A stretch of 64,000 nt of DNA from an uncultured Actinomyces sp. Lineage in GTDB: Bacteria > Actinomycetota > Actinomycetes > Actinomycetales > Actinomycetaceae. The stretch lies in NCBI GenBank assembly GCA_938041695.1, contig CALISI010000085.1, positions 50,938 to 114,937 on the forward strand. The letters are read 5' to 3'. The position numbers and the translations under genes were made by a program. A model generated the notes under the pieces. It was given only the letters and a program-made list of their open reading frames with translations. It ran no database searches and had not been told where the DNA came from. This document shows, piece by piece, positions 52,400 to 63,971 of the stretch; position 1 is the first letter of the stretch; each line of letters opens with the position of its first letter.

Positions 52400-53676
52400 C
52401 ACCTTCCGTGCAGAACTTCAGCCGCGTTGAGGCGCAGCAGGTAGCGGATCGCCGGGATGGAGGCTCCCAGGACGACGAGGATCACGAGGACGGCGACGAG
52501 GCCGACGACGACGGGCACGAACGCGATCGAGGAATGGAACACCATGTAACCGATCGCCTGGGCGAGCGCGAGGCCTCCACCGTAGCCCAGGACCCCACCG
52601 GCCAGGCCGACGATGATCGTCTCCGTCAGGAAGAGCGAGATGATCTGTTTATCTTTCGCGCCCACGGCCTTCATGAGGCCGATTTCGCTGGAGCGCTCCA
52701 TGACGCCGGCAGTCACCAGGTTCGCGATGGCCAGGGCCGAGGCGATGAGCGCCAGGACGGTCACGAGGACCATGAGCAGCTGGGTCTTCTCCAGGATCGT
52801 GCCTTCGGACTCGGCGACCTGGCGGACCGGGCGTGCCACGGAGTCCGTCATGACTTCCTCGATCTGGTAGGCGATCGAGGAGACGTAGGCGGTGCAGTAC
52901 CAGGTTTCCTTCTCGGACACGCTCAGCGAGTTCGGGTTTTTTGCGGCCTTGCGCGCCAGGTCGTTGTCGGGCGTGGTCAGGGCGGAGACCTCGACGCTGC
53001 CGACGACGTTTTCGCGCTCGAGGAGCTCCTGGGCTTGTGCCAGCTGGATGTACACGCCGCGGTCGGCGTCGTCGCCGCTGGTGAGGATGCCGCGCACCGT
53101 GAACTCGCGTGTGATTCCCTCGCGGGTCAGGGTGAAGGTGTCGCCGACGCCGAGGCCGTGGGCGGCCGCGTAGGTGGCGCCGACGAGGGCGCCGCTCTCG
53201 TCGTCGTCCGCGGGCCATGAGCCCTCGATGCCCCACCAGCCGCGCAGCTTGTCGAGGCCGGTCTCGACGCTCTCGCCGGTGGCCAGCTCGAGGTGGTGGC
53301 TGAACCAGGTGCCGGTCGTGGGCACGTGCTCGCCGCTCGCGTCCGTGGCGGACACGCTCAGCAGGGGCGCGAAGTCGAGGATGTTGTAGGTCCAGAAGAT
53401 CGTCTTGATGTTGCCCAGCTCGTCCTCGCGCAGGTAGGAACGGGACTCGGTGGCCTCGCCCGTGGAGTAGAGGTCGTCGAGGACGGCCGCGCCCTGGGGG
53501 CGCACGACGATGTTGGCGCCGTAGGACTTGAGTTCCTGGTTGACCTTGTCGCCCACGTTGAACATGACGGAGAGCATGGACGTGGCGACGCAGGCGCCCA
53601 GCGCCACGGTCAGGGCGATCATCACGTGGCGGTTACCGCGCCTCGTGAGGGCGCCGCGCAGCATTCGGAAGAACAC
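52399..53676 (-). CDS. FtsX/MacB-type ABC permease, first
   Basis: A 425-residue permease of the same design: helix about 17-40, outer domain beginning SYGANIVVRPQG, three C-terminal helices with the EIGLMKAVGAKD loop characteristic of FtsX-domain proteins. It lies 9 bases after the DUF2318 gene. In Campylobacter two such permeases also follow the DUF2318 gene of the p19 operon. Confidence 0.92.
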   Translation of the reverse strand: MFFRMLRGALTRRGNRHVMIALTVALGACVATSMLSVMFNVGDKVNQELKSYGANIVVRPQGAAVLDDLYSTGEATESRSYLREDELGNIKTIFWTYNILDFAPLLSVSATDASGEHVPTTGTWFSHHLELATGESVETGLDKLRGWWGIEGSWPADDDESGALVGATYAAAHGLGVGDTFTLTREGITREFTVRGILTSGDDADRGVYIQLAQAQELLERENVVGSVEVSALTTPDNDLARKAAKNPNSLSVSEKETWYCTAYVSSIAYQIEEVMTDSVARPVRQVAESEGTILEKTQLLMVLVTVLALIASALAIANLVTAGVMERSSEIGLMKAVGAKDKQIISLFLTETIIVGLAGGVLGYGGGLALAQAIGYMVFHSSIAFVPVVVGLVAVLVILVVLGASIPAIRYLLRLNAAEVLHGR

Positions 53677-53685
53677 GCGATCCCC

Positions 53686-55005
53686 TTACTTCGCGAAGAT
53701 GGAGGCCGAGGCCTCGAGAGCCGAGATCGGCACAGTCAGCGTGCCGTTGGAGACCTTGTAGTCGATGGGGATCGGGTTGCAGCCGCCCTTAAAGCCGATG
53801 GTCGCGATGTTCATCGCCACTTCACACAGCTTGCAGATGACCTTGCCGTCCTTTTCGTAGTAGCCGGTGGGGCCGCAGATATCGCACGCGTCCAGGCCGA
53901 CGCCGAAGGAGGAGCCGGACTTCTGGATGACGATGAAGCGCACCTTCACGCCGCCCGAGGTCGTGTACTCGTAGCGGTGCAGGTGGCCGTCGGAAATGTC
54001 GGCCAGGTTGACGCTCACCTGGTCATCGACGACGCTGAAGGACTCGGGGGCGGACAGCTCAACCTCCTGGCTGCCGTAGGCGACGCCGACGGTAATGAGC
54101 AGCGCGCCGCACAGGTACCCGATGGCTGCGGTGCCCGCCATGGACTTGTAGAGGCGCGAGCGAGCGCGGCCCAGGCGCCCCTCGGCCGGGTTGGCCCCCA
54201 CGGTCGGGATCGAGCGCGAGGCCAGCCACGTCAGCACAACGACGGCGCACAGGGCCAGGCCGGCGGCGAGCGTGAAGACGGCCTCGTGGTTAATCAACCA
54301 GGAGATGGTGTTCCACGCGCCCTTGGGGATGGCAATCCAGCGCTTGGCCTTGAGGATGCGCACGATCATCAGGGAGTGGTTGGCCAGCAGGGCGACCATG
54401 ATGAAGGCCGCCGGCCACACGCGGTTATTCCACGCGCACAGGCGGTAGGACACCCAGGCGACGAAGCTGACGAGCAGCCACGCCAGCGTGTACCCGAGGA
54501 TCGCGAGGACAACCTGGCTGGAGTAGATCTCAACGCCGCCCGAGAGCATCATGACGGCCTGGTTCATCGCTGTGGGAACGGCGCGGAACAGGACGGCCGC
54601 GATGTAGAGGGCGCCGACGACGCGCAGGAGCGTATCGCCGCTCACCGCGGTCTCCATCGACGAGGCTGCCCGGGCCTCGTCGTCGCCGTCGCCGGGCAGG
54701 AGCGCGCGCACGCGGCGCGAACGCAGCGCGACGAGCGCGAGGAAGAGCAGCGCGAGAACAACCGCGGCGGGGAGCGTGAACAGGCCGACGGTCTGGCGGT
54801 TCACGGCCTTGGGGGCTTCGACGTTGATCACCGTCAGGACCAGGGAGGAGATCATGCCCAGGCCGATACCGGCCCACACCGCCGCCGACCGCGCCTTCTT
54901 GCCGCGACGACCGTGCCCGGCGGCCGGCATAAAGCGGATGACGGCACCGACGGCAAGCATCGTCAACAGCAACGTCAAGGTCGCTTCGCTCATCTGCTGA
55001 AGCAT
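53686..55005 (-). CDS. DUF2318 multi-pass membrane protein, Fe-S/redox-type
   Basis: A 439-residue protein with about eight to nine membrane helices (residues 5-340) and a C-terminal outer DUF2318 domain. That domain has CDICGPTGYY, then CKLC, then GGCNPI, a cysteine pattern suited to metal or redox cofactor binding. GGAGGA before ATG 55005 fixes the start; in-frame upstream sequence runs through the hairpin-bearing gap. It follows P19 and precedes the permeases as in the Campylobacter p19 operon, where it is thought to help electron flow or iron handling. Confidence 0.9.
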   Translation of the reverse strand: MLQQMSEATLTLLLTMLAVGAVIRFMPAAGHGRRGKKARSAAVWAGIGLGMISSLVLTVINVEAPKAVNRQTVGLFTLPAAVVLALLFLALVALRSRRVRALLPGDGDDEARAASSMETAVSGDTLLRVVGALYIAAVLFRAVPTAMNQAVMMLSGGVEIYSSQVVLAILGYTLAWLLVSFVAWVSYRLCAWNNRVWPAAFIMVALLANHSLMIVRILKAKRWIAIPKGAWNTISWLINHEAVFTLAAGLALCAVVVLTWLASRSIPTVGANPAEGRLGRARSRLYKSMAGTAAIGYLCGALLITVGVAYGSQEVELSAPESFSVVDDQVSVNLADISDGHLHRYEYTTSGGVKVRFIVIQKSGSSFGVGLDACDICGPTGYYEKDGKVICKLCEVAMNIATIGFKGGCNPIPIDYKVSNGTLTVPISALEASASIFAK

Positions 55006-55080
55006 TGGCTTTCCTCCCGAAATAAAGGTTGACCGAAGTCGGGTGACTCCGGCGTCAAGTCTAGTCCCCTCACGGGGCGA

Positions 55081-55124
55081 GGGCCGAGGCGACCAGTCCC
55101 AGAAAGGAACCACTGCCTCGGCCC
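55081..55124 (-). terminator. Intra-operon hairpin between the P19 and DUF2318 genes
   Basis: A 10-bp perfect stem (55081-55090 with 55115-55124) lies 20 bases after the P19 stop in a 138-base gap. A smaller hairpin CCCC/GGGG (55066-55077) follows. Probably partial terminator or RNA-stability element that lowers downstream expression. Confidence 0.45.
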
Positions 55125-55143
55125 CGCGAAACGTGAGCGTCGA

Positions 55144-55779
55144 TCACCAGGAGACGGCCGTGGGATCCCACTGCCAATCCGAGAACTCGGCGACGAGCGG
55201 CTCGGTCCAGAAGCGGCCCTCAACACCCGTGGTCTTATCGGTGTGCAGCAGCCAGCCCGTGGGAGGCTTGATCGAGAAGGTCACGTCGTAGGTGCCGGCG
55301 TCGAGCTTGGGCAGGTTCAGGCCGTAGTGCGGGCCGTCGGACGCGTTCATCGGCATGAGCGTGCCCTCCTGGACGGTCGTGCCGGACTTGTCCTTGATCG
55401 TGTAGTCGACGGTCAGGCCGGGGATGAAGTCGCCCGCACCGAAACCGAGCTTGTTGTCGGCGGCGGCGGAGATGTCGGCCTCAATGTGCATCGAGGACTC
55501 GGCGGCCGGGGTACCCACGGCGGGCTCCATCTCGACGGGCTGGAAGTAGACGCCACCCACGACGAGCGGGCCGACGTGAACGTCGTCACCGAGGGGCTGC
55601 TCTTCGAAGCCAGCGTCCTCACCGGGGGCGGGGGCGTTCGAGGAGTCAGCCGAAGCCGAGGACGAGGCCTCGGGCTTCTCGCTGGAGGACGAGGAGGAGT
55701 TGTTGGAGCAGGCCGCCAGAGTGCCTGCGAGGGCCAGCGTGGCCAGGGCCGCGCCGACGCGGAACAGAGAACGCTTCAT
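55144..55779 (-). CDS. P19-like periplasmic-type iron-binding lipoprotein
   Basis: A 211-residue lipoprotein: lipobox LAAC at about Cys22, a Ser/Glu/Ala linker (to about 55), then the P19/Tp34 (Iron_transport) domain. Likely metal ligands are the Met-His of SSMHIEAD and the His of GPHYG and LLHTD, as in Campylobacter P19, which binds copper and iron. GGAG precedes ATG 55779. It sits 56 bases after the FTR1 gene, its usual partner. Confidence 0.92.
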   Translation of the reverse strand: MKRSLFRVGAALATLALAGTLAACSNNSSSSSSEKPEASSSASADSSNAPAPGEDAGFEEQPLGDDVHVGPLVVGGVYFQPVEMEPAVGTPAAESSMHIEADISAAADNKLGFGAGDFIPGLTVDYTIKDKSGTTVQEGTLMPMNASDGPHYGLNLPKLDAGTYDVTFSIKPPTGWLLHTDKTTGVEGRFWTEPLVAEFSDWQWDPTAVSW

Positions 55780-55835
55780 GTGATGATCTCCTGTGCGTGT
55801 TGGTTGGGTGAAATGTCGGTGTCGCTCGACTGATG

Positions 55836-57473
55836 TCATTCCTCGGCCCCCGACTGGGCGGCGGCCTCGCGGGCGAGGCGAGCTTTTCCGAAGAAGTAGA
55901 GACCGACGATGATGGCGAGAACGATGGCTTGCGCGGCCAGGTTCTCCACTCGGGGGTAGATCCCCAAGAGGTCGATGGTGGGGAAGCCGGAGATGGGCGT
56001 CAGGGACACGACGTCCGCCTCCTGGAGTTCCCCGATACCAGAACCCGTGAACGTGATGGCCATGAAGGCCATCAGCAGCGAGGTAATGGTGAAGAAGGGG
56101 CGCAGCGGGATGCGCACCGCCGCGAACTGGATGAGCAGGTAGAGGATGACGAGGGCCACGACGCCGACCGCCAGGCCGATCCACACGTAGTGGACCTTGT
56201 CGCCCGCGGCGGCGACGATCGGGACGTAGAACAGGATCGTCTCGGCACCCTCGCGCAGGACCGCGAGGAAGGAGATGAAGGCGAGGCCCAGCAGGGAGCC
56301 GCTGCTCAGCGAGGCGTCCGTCTGCTTCTTGATGTACTCGTCCCACGCCTTGTTGGAGGACTTGTTGATCATCCAGTTGGACACCCAGATCAGCATGATG
56401 ACCGCGAAGAGCGCGGCGAAGCCCTCGAGGAGCTCCTGGTTCGCGCCCGCCAGGGAGGTCACGTAGCTGAAGAGGAAGGCCAGGCCGATGGACAGGCCGA
56501 AGGCGAGCGCCACGCCGCCCCACACGATGGGTGCCTTGTTCTTGTGACCGGCCTTGGCCAGGTAGGCCAGGACGGCGGCGACGACGAGGATCGCCTCCAT
56601 GCCCTCACGCAGGATCACGAGGAGGGAGGGCAAGAACTGGGCGATCCACGGGGAGGTGCCCGAGCTGTCAGTGGTCTTGTCGGCGGCCTTGCCGGTGTAA
56701 CCGTCGAGGCTGTTGGCGTCCTCGCGGATGTAGTTCGTCAGCGTCGAGAGGTGCTGGTCGACCGCGGCCGAGTCATTATCGGTCATGGCCTTCTTCAGGA
56801 GCGAGAACTCCATCTCCACCTGCGAGACGCGCGAGCCGGAGATGCGGCTCATGACCTGCTTCTCCATGCCAGTGATCTCGTAGTGCTTGTAGTAGGCCTC
56901 GTTGACCTTGTCCTTGCCGGCCTTGGCGTCGCCGCCCTTGTAGGCGTTAGCGCCGTCCTCGAGGATGCCGTTGATCGTCTTGGCGACCTCACCCCACGCG
57001 CCGGGGCTGTAATCATCCGACGAGGCCTGGGCTGCCGACCCGGGGGCCACGCCATCCAGGGAGGCGCCGTCCTCAACCATGTACTGCTTGAGGGTTGTGG
57101 CGTGACTGTCGACGCCCGCACTGTCGCCGTCGCTCATGGCCTTCTTCAGGAGCGAGAACTCCATCTCCACCTGGGAGACGCGCGATCCGGAGATGCGGGC
57201 CATGACCTGCTTCTCCATGCCGGTGATCTCGTAGTGCTTGTAGTAGGCGTCGTTGACCTTGTCCTTGCCGCCCTTGGCGTCGCCCGCCTTGAAGGTGGAC
57301 ACGCCTTCGTCGATCAGGCCGTTGATCGTGGTCGAGACATCGCTCCACGTCTGATCAGCGGCGCGCGAGGGCGAGGCGAACATCGCCACGGCGAGAGCCG
57401 CCATCACGGCCACAATAAGAACGCGACTCAGTCGCTGACCAACACTGAGTGCGTGAGCGCGAAGCACTGCCAC
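55836..57473 (-). CDS. FTR1 family iron permease with duplicated outer domain
   Basis: A 545-residue permease. The signal peptide ends near SRA (about 37). Two outer repeats of ~117 residues follow (each with YKHYEITGMEKQVM and SQVEMEFSLLKKAM), then the FTR1 domain with seven helices (about 265-530) and both REGxE iron motifs, REGMEA and REGAET. GTG 57473 is preferred: AGGAGG lies 6 bases upstream, whereas the upstream in-frame extension has no signal. It is the first gene of the eight-gene iron operon and lies about 100 bases from a DtxR-like palindrome. Confidence 0.93.
   Translation of the reverse strand: MAVLRAHALSVGQRLSRVLIVAVMAALAVAMFASPSRAADQTWSDVSTTINGLIDEGVSTFKAGDAKGGKDKVNDAYYKHYEITGMEKQVMARISGSRVSQVEMEFSLLKKAMSDGDSAGVDSHATTLKQYMVEDGASLDGVAPGSAAQASSDDYSPGAWGEVAKTINGILEDGANAYKGGDAKAGKDKVNEAYYKHYEITGMEKQVMSRISGSRVSQVEMEFSLLKKAMTDNDSAAVDQHLSTLTNYIREDANSLDGYTGKAADKTTDSSGTSPWIAQFLPSLLVILREGMEAILVVAAVLAYLAKAGHKNKAPIVWGGVALAFGLSIGLAFLFSYVTSLAGANQELLEGFAALFAVIMLIWVSNWMINKSSNKAWDEYIKKQTDASLSSGSLLGLAFISFLAVLREGAETILFYVPIVAAAGDKVHYVWIGLAVGVVALVILYLLIQFAAVRIPLRPFFTITSLLMAFMAITFTGSGIGELQEADVVSLTPISGFPTIDLLGIYPRVENLAAQAIVLAIIVGLYFFGKARLAREAAAQSGAEE
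56779..56942. repeat. Internal duplication of the FTR1 outer domain, C-terminal copy
   Basis: Second copy of the 164-base segment in the same gene. The high DNA identity indicates a recent duplication or continuing gene conversion. Confidence 0.85.
57130..57293. repeat. Internal duplication of the FTR1 outer domain, N-terminal copy
   Basis: 164 bases matching 56779-56942 at an offset of 351 bases (117 codons) with roughly 93% identity judged by eye. It encodes the repeated helical segment of the permease's outer domain. Confidence 0.85.
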
Positions 57474-57818
57474 CACTTGCCTCCTGACGATCCGACGTTG
57501 AGGCAACGCCGGGATGATGGAATTCCTAACCCTTGAGGGTAGCCACATCTCGCCCAGGTGGAAAGTAGCCCGTTTAGGTTGTCCTAAATTGTGATCATGC
57601 TGTGACAGTGTTTAGCGCGCGGACTTATCCACATTGGAGGACTAAGGGCCTAGGATTGTCGCTTGCTGACGCAATGCCATAAAAATGGTCTACCATCAGG
57701 CGAAACACCAAGATTCACGCAGGCACAGACGGGTACACCCCACGCACACATGCGTATGTTTCAAATTCTGTCACAATACTTGGGCAGCACAATTGACGAC
57801 AGGAAGCGGATCCTACTC
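57474..57818. other. Divergent region between the iron operon and the CPBP gene
   Basis: It contains the DtxR-like palindrome and a TTATCCACA word (57625-57633). An in-frame extension of the CPBP gene to 57663 is open but unsupported. No further gene seen. Confidence 0.5.
57573..57588. promoter_or_regulatory. DtxR/IdeR-like operator upstream of the iron operon
   Basis: TTTAGG-TTGT-CCTAAA is a perfect 6-6 palindrome with a 4-base centre and overlaps the DtxR/IdeR consensus TTAGGTTAGSCTAACCTAA (about 13 of 19 by eye). It lies 100 bases before the FTR1 start codon, where the promoter should be, so iron-dependent repression is likely. Confidence 0.6.
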
Positions 57819-58643
57819 ATGGCCACAGACCCGAATACACAACCCCTGAGCGCGACGGCGAATTCTGCCGTGACAAGCGCAGGCCCGCAGGGCCCTGTGC
57901 CCACCGCTCCCCACCCCCTGGCCAACGCGGCGGTAGCGGGCGAGGTGGCCCCGGCCTCGTCCCCGGCACGACCCGCCCGCGCCGAGTGGGTGCGCATCGC
58001 GATCTTCGGGATCCCATACGCGTCGTTTTTCCTGCTCGACATCATCCCGACATCGATCTTCCCCGAGTCATGGAACGCCACCCTCGTCAACGTAATACTC
58101 GACTCGGTTTTCCTGGTGTTGGCGCTTGCATTTTTTGGACGCGAGTTCCTTTCCACATTCTCGTACCTGCATAGGCACCCCGTGCGCAAGATTGCTTTTC
58201 TCTTTGGCCTGTGGTTCCTGGCCACCATGGTCCAAGGCGCTATACGCCTCTCGATCTACGGCCCGAACCCGCCGGTCGCACAGAACCAGCAGGGGGTCGT
58301 CAGCGCACTATCCGACAGCGCTCTCGGCCTCACATTCACGTTTTTCGTTGCAATTGGCATGCCCTTGGTTGAGGAGATCTTCTACCGCCACATCCTGATC
58401 GGCAAGCTGAGCCCGTACGCACCTACCTGGCTTCTCGGATCAATCTCCGCATTCCTGTTCGCCTACATGCACTGCCACGAGTGGCAAGACATGACCATGT
58501 ACCTACCCGTCGGCATCATCTTGACGCTCGTGTACATCAAGTCCGGCAAAAACATTACCTACTCGTGGCTGTACCACGCGCTCAACAACTCGATCATGGT
58601 GGCTCTCATTTTCCTTGTGCCAACGCTGCCGCAGAACGCCTGA
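57819..58643 (+). CDS. CPBP family intramembrane metalloprotease
   Basis: A 274-residue membrane protein with a disordered Pro/Ala N-terminus (1-50) and about seven helices. The three CPBP (Abi) motifs are present: VEEIFYR (Glu185, Glu186), the His of AYMHCHE, and YHALNN. Such proteins are Rce1-like proteases linked to peptide or bacteriocin maturation and immunity; the substrate is unknown. ATG 57819 is preferred, with GCGGA 8 bases upstream. Confidence 0.88.
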   Translation: MATDPNTQPLSATANSAVTSAGPQGPVPTAPHPLANAAVAGEVAPASSPARPARAEWVRIAIFGIPYASFFLLDIIPTSIFPESWNATLVNVILDSVFLVLALAFFGREFLSTFSYLHRHPVRKIAFLFGLWFLATMVQGAIRLSIYGPNPPVAQNQQGVVSALSDSALGLTFTFFVAIGMPLVEEIFYRHILIGKLSPYAPTWLLGSISAFLFAYMHCHEWQDMTMYLPVGIILTLVYIKSGKNITYSWLYHALNNSIMVALIFLVPTLPQNA

Positions 58644-58652
58644 TTGATGCTT

Positions 58653-58692
58653 GCGGTAGCGCCCCGCCCGGCCTCGGGCGGGGCGCTACCGC
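58653..58692 (+). terminator. Terminator hairpin after the CPBP gene
   Basis: A 17-bp perfect stem (58653-58669 with 58676-58692) with a 6-base loop, 9 bases after the stop codon. Confidence 0.8.
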
Positions 58693-59280
58693 ACTCACGC
58701 GCAAGTACAACCAGCCGCACATTACGCCCAACCGCGTACGCGCTACACTCAGTCGGCCACGCGCTGCACCCGACCGCCACGCGCTGCACCCAGCCGTCGC
58801 GCTCAAGCCGACAGCTGGCAGCCGGGGCCCATCATCTGCACGTTAAGACGCCAAGTTGTCTACCCGAACCCGTTAATGCGCACGTTAACCCACCTAGTGG
58901 AGTATGGGCGGCGGCGCCCAGCTGCCAGACCCACGGCACGAAGAAACTCGCCCAGCGCGGCCCCTCCAGTGGCATTTCCGCGAAAAAACTCGCCCAGCAC
59001 GGCGCAAAAACGCCGAATTTGGGGTGTTTTGAGTGCACTGGGCGAACTGTTTCGCGCCTACACGACGAAACACGGCGACATTAAAACCAACAACACCACT
59101 GCTCACCCCCAACAAGGGACCACTGAAACCGCCATCACCTCTGCGCCCAAAAACGCACCAAAAACACCCATTTCCCACCCGCAAAGGCGATAACGGTTTC
59201 AATCCCACACAGGCACAAGCAAGCAAAGGCGACCGCGGTTTCAGGCCACCGGGCCACCTCGCCTGCAGCACCCACACGCG

Positions 59281-59492
59281 GCACCCGTAGGCGGCGGAAC
59301 CAGGACGGCATCAAGACGACGCGACAAGCCGCCAATCAACAACCCAGCCCCACTGGTGTGGAGAACACCGGCAATGCCTGACTGCGGCACCCGTAGGCGG
59401 CGGAACCAGGACGGCATCAAGACGACGCGACAAGCCGCCAATCAACAACCCAGCCCCACTGGTGTGGAGAACACCGGCAATGCCTGACTGCG
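59281..59492. repeat. 106-bp perfect tandem repeat, two copies plus start of a third
   Basis: 59281-59386 and 59387-59492 are identical. A third start (GGCGCCCGTGGGCGG) at 59493 diverges quickly. Each unit includes a small hairpin GGTGT/ACACC. Non-coding. Confidence 0.92.
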
Positions 59493-59627
59493 GCGCCCGT
59501 GGGCGGTGGATCCTGGCCGGGCTTCGAGACGACGCGCCGGGCGAAGCTCGCGGCGCGGACGGCTCGCGGGCGGGCCGCCGCCCACGGGCACACCCAGCAG
59601 CCCGGCCCGCCAGCACAACACAACGAA

Positions 59628-59663
59628 ACGAGGCCGCGACCGGTTTCCCGGCCACGGCCTCGT
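59628..59663 (-). terminator. Terminator-like hairpin after ppdK
   Basis: A 16-bp stem (59628-59643 with 59648-59663, two G-T wobbles) with a 4-base loop lies 45 bases beyond the ppdK stop. On the minus strand it is followed by TTTCGTT. Confidence 0.7.
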
Positions 59664-59707
59664 CACTCAGTCAGCGCCACTCCACAAAGCAGCGGCACCG
59701 CCAGCGA

Positions 59708-62425
<2,718 letters not shown>

Positions 62426-62457
62426 CGTGGTTCTCAACTTCCTTGTATGCGATGACC

Positions 62458-62473
62458 GGCCCACCGGTGGGCC
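62458..62473. promoter_or_regulatory. 16-bp perfect palindrome in the ppdK leader
   Basis: GGCCCACCGGTGGGCC, 33 bases before the start codon. It could be an operator or a leader hairpin. No regulator identified. Confidence 0.45.
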
Positions 62474-62607
62474 GCTACCAGGGGTAAGGATACACGCATC
62501 AAGGGACCAAGGTCACCTCAAGACACTCACAAGAATGATTGTCCTTACATAGACGAGGCAGGGGTACCTTTGTCAGTATCGCTCGCTCGACAGAAACCAG
62601 CACAAAA

Positions 62608-62643
62608 GCAGGTGGGGCAGGCCCGAAGGCCCACCCCACCTGC
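62608..62643 (-). terminator. Rho-independent terminator after the FHA gene
   Basis: A 10-bp GC stem (62608-62617 with 62634-62643) plus an inner GGCC/GGCC stem with a CGAA loop. On the minus strand it is followed by TTTTG. It lies 14 bases after the stop. Confidence 0.8.
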
Positions 62644-62657
62644 AGCGTTTGAATCGA

Positions 62658-63971
62658 TCAGCGCACGCGGAACTCGATCGTGGTGCCCTCGCCGACGTCG
62701 ATGAGGTCGCCGTCGGCGAGGGCGATCATCACCATGGGGGTGACGTCCTGGAACGAGCCGTCAGCGTGACGCAGGACGGTGCCGTTCGCACTGCCCAGGT
62801 CCATGAGGGCCCAGGAGCCTGGCGTCGTCATCATGACGGCGCAGTGGGAGCGGGAAATCTCGGTATCGGGGCTGGGTACGCGCAGGACCGTGGCCACGGG
62901 GCGGCCGGTCAGCGCACGCGCGTCGGGGTCACGGCCGATGACGACGTCACGGGAGACCTCGACGGGCACGGTGCCGCCGTGGATCAGGAACGCGACGGGC
63001 GCGGCCGGACCGGAGTTCGTGGGGGCCAGGCGCAGAATCGTCGCCTCGGTGTCGGTCTCGGCACCCAGGTCGGCCAGGCCTTCGGCGCTCATGGCCTCGG
63101 GGGCGGCGGGGGGCTCAACGACGAGAGCTTCAGCGACAACCTCGGACGAGGCCGGGGTACACGACTCGCCAAAAACACCGGCACGCCCGGCGGACTCCGC
63201 CGTATCGCCCGGCGGCTCCTCGGCGTCGGCGACGACGTAGAGCTCGCCCGAGGGCTGCTCGGCGCCCTTCTCCTCGGACTCGACGACCTCGTCGATCTCC
63301 TCGATTGCCTCCGGGGCGTTGTCGACGTCATCGGGGGTGCGGGAAGCGGAGCTCAGCGACACCGGGCCATTGCTGGTCGCGGCGAGGAACTGGGCCTCGA
63401 CGGCGGCCAGGTCCACGGAGGAGGTGTGCGCGGACGGCTCCGGAAGCTCCTCGCGAGCGTCGCGGCGGGCGCGGCGCTCGCGGTCCGGGATATCGGGGTT
63501 GATGAGGAAACCCATGGTGTCGACGGGCATCGAGGCGAGGGCCTCGACCTCGTCGAGCGCGCGGCCGATGCGGATCTCGCCTGCCTCGACGCGGTCGGCG
63601 GCGGGCACCATCCACGTGACCTCGTCGCCGTCGATGATGGTGGCCTCGAAGGTCTGCCATTCGCCGGGGTTGAAAGGCCACGCCCAGATCGGGTCGGTCC
63701 AGACCTGCTCGGTGATCTGGCCGGCGGCGCGCATACGCAGCTGGATGTTACCCAGCACCGTCAAGTAGGGCTGCTCGCCCGCACAGTCCAGGAGGAGAGC
63801 ATCGCCCTTCTCGGCCTGAACGTGAGACAGCCACGCCTGGGTGTCGTCACGACCCCACACCACGTCAGCAGCGGAGTCCGCAAAGTCAAGCGGAACCAGC
63901 GCCGCACCGAGGGGACCCGTGACGAGCATCGCGCCCTGCCCGCGGCACAGGAAGCGTCCAATCTGAAGCAT
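62658..63971 (-). CDS. FHA-domain protein
   Basis: A 437-residue cytoplasmic protein. The first ~170 residues form an unassigned domain with many Trp (WTDPIWAWPFNPGEW). About 170-325 are acidic and low-complexity. The C-terminal FHA domain (about 345-437) has IGRDP, SRSH and NGT, the phosphothreonine-binding signature. It is a plausible reader of Ser/Thr kinase signals such as those of the kinase at 7.4 kb, but they are not adjacent. GAAGG precedes the ATG. The end of the window follows at once, so the upstream context is unknown. Confidence 0.88.
   Translation of the reverse strand: MLQIGRFLCRGQGAMLVTGPLGAALVPLDFADSAADVVWGRDDTQAWLSHVQAEKGDALLLDCAGEQPYLTVLGNIQLRMRAAGQITEQVWTDPIWAWPFNPGEWQTFEATIIDGDEVTWMVPAADRVEAGEIRIGRALDEVEALASMPVDTMGFLINPDIPDRERRARRDAREELPEPSAHTSSVDLAAVEAQFLAATSNGPVSLSSASRTPDDVDNAPEAIEEIDEVVESEEKGAEQPSGELYVVADAEEPPGDTAESAGRAGVFGESCTPASSEVVAEALVVEPPAAPEAMSAEGLADLGAETDTEATILRLAPTNSGPAAPVAFLIHGGTVPVEVSRDVVIGRDPDARALTGRPVATVLRVPSPDTEISRSHCAVMMTTPGSWALMDLGSANGTVLRHADGSFQDVTPMVMIALADGDLIDVGEGTTIEFRVR

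Larger units (their letters stand above)
58644..59707. other. Gene-free repeat island between the CPBP gene and ppdK
   Basis: About 1 kb with no credible gene. It contains the CPBP terminator, two CCACGCGCTGCACCC words (around 58757 and 58779), a GCGCACGTTAACCC word shared with the 34.8-kb repeats (near 58879), several copies in both orientations of a CTGGGCGAGTTT-type word (58945-59060) and of an AAGGCGA/CGGTTTCA pair (59110-59245), and a 106-bp tandem repeat. Confidence 0.6.

Noticed and set aside
59281..59492. Possible CRISPR array
   Set aside because: Two directly abutting 106-bp copies with no spacers and no cas genes. The nearby GGTTTCAATCC word resembles some CRISPR repeat ends but is not repeated in array fashion.
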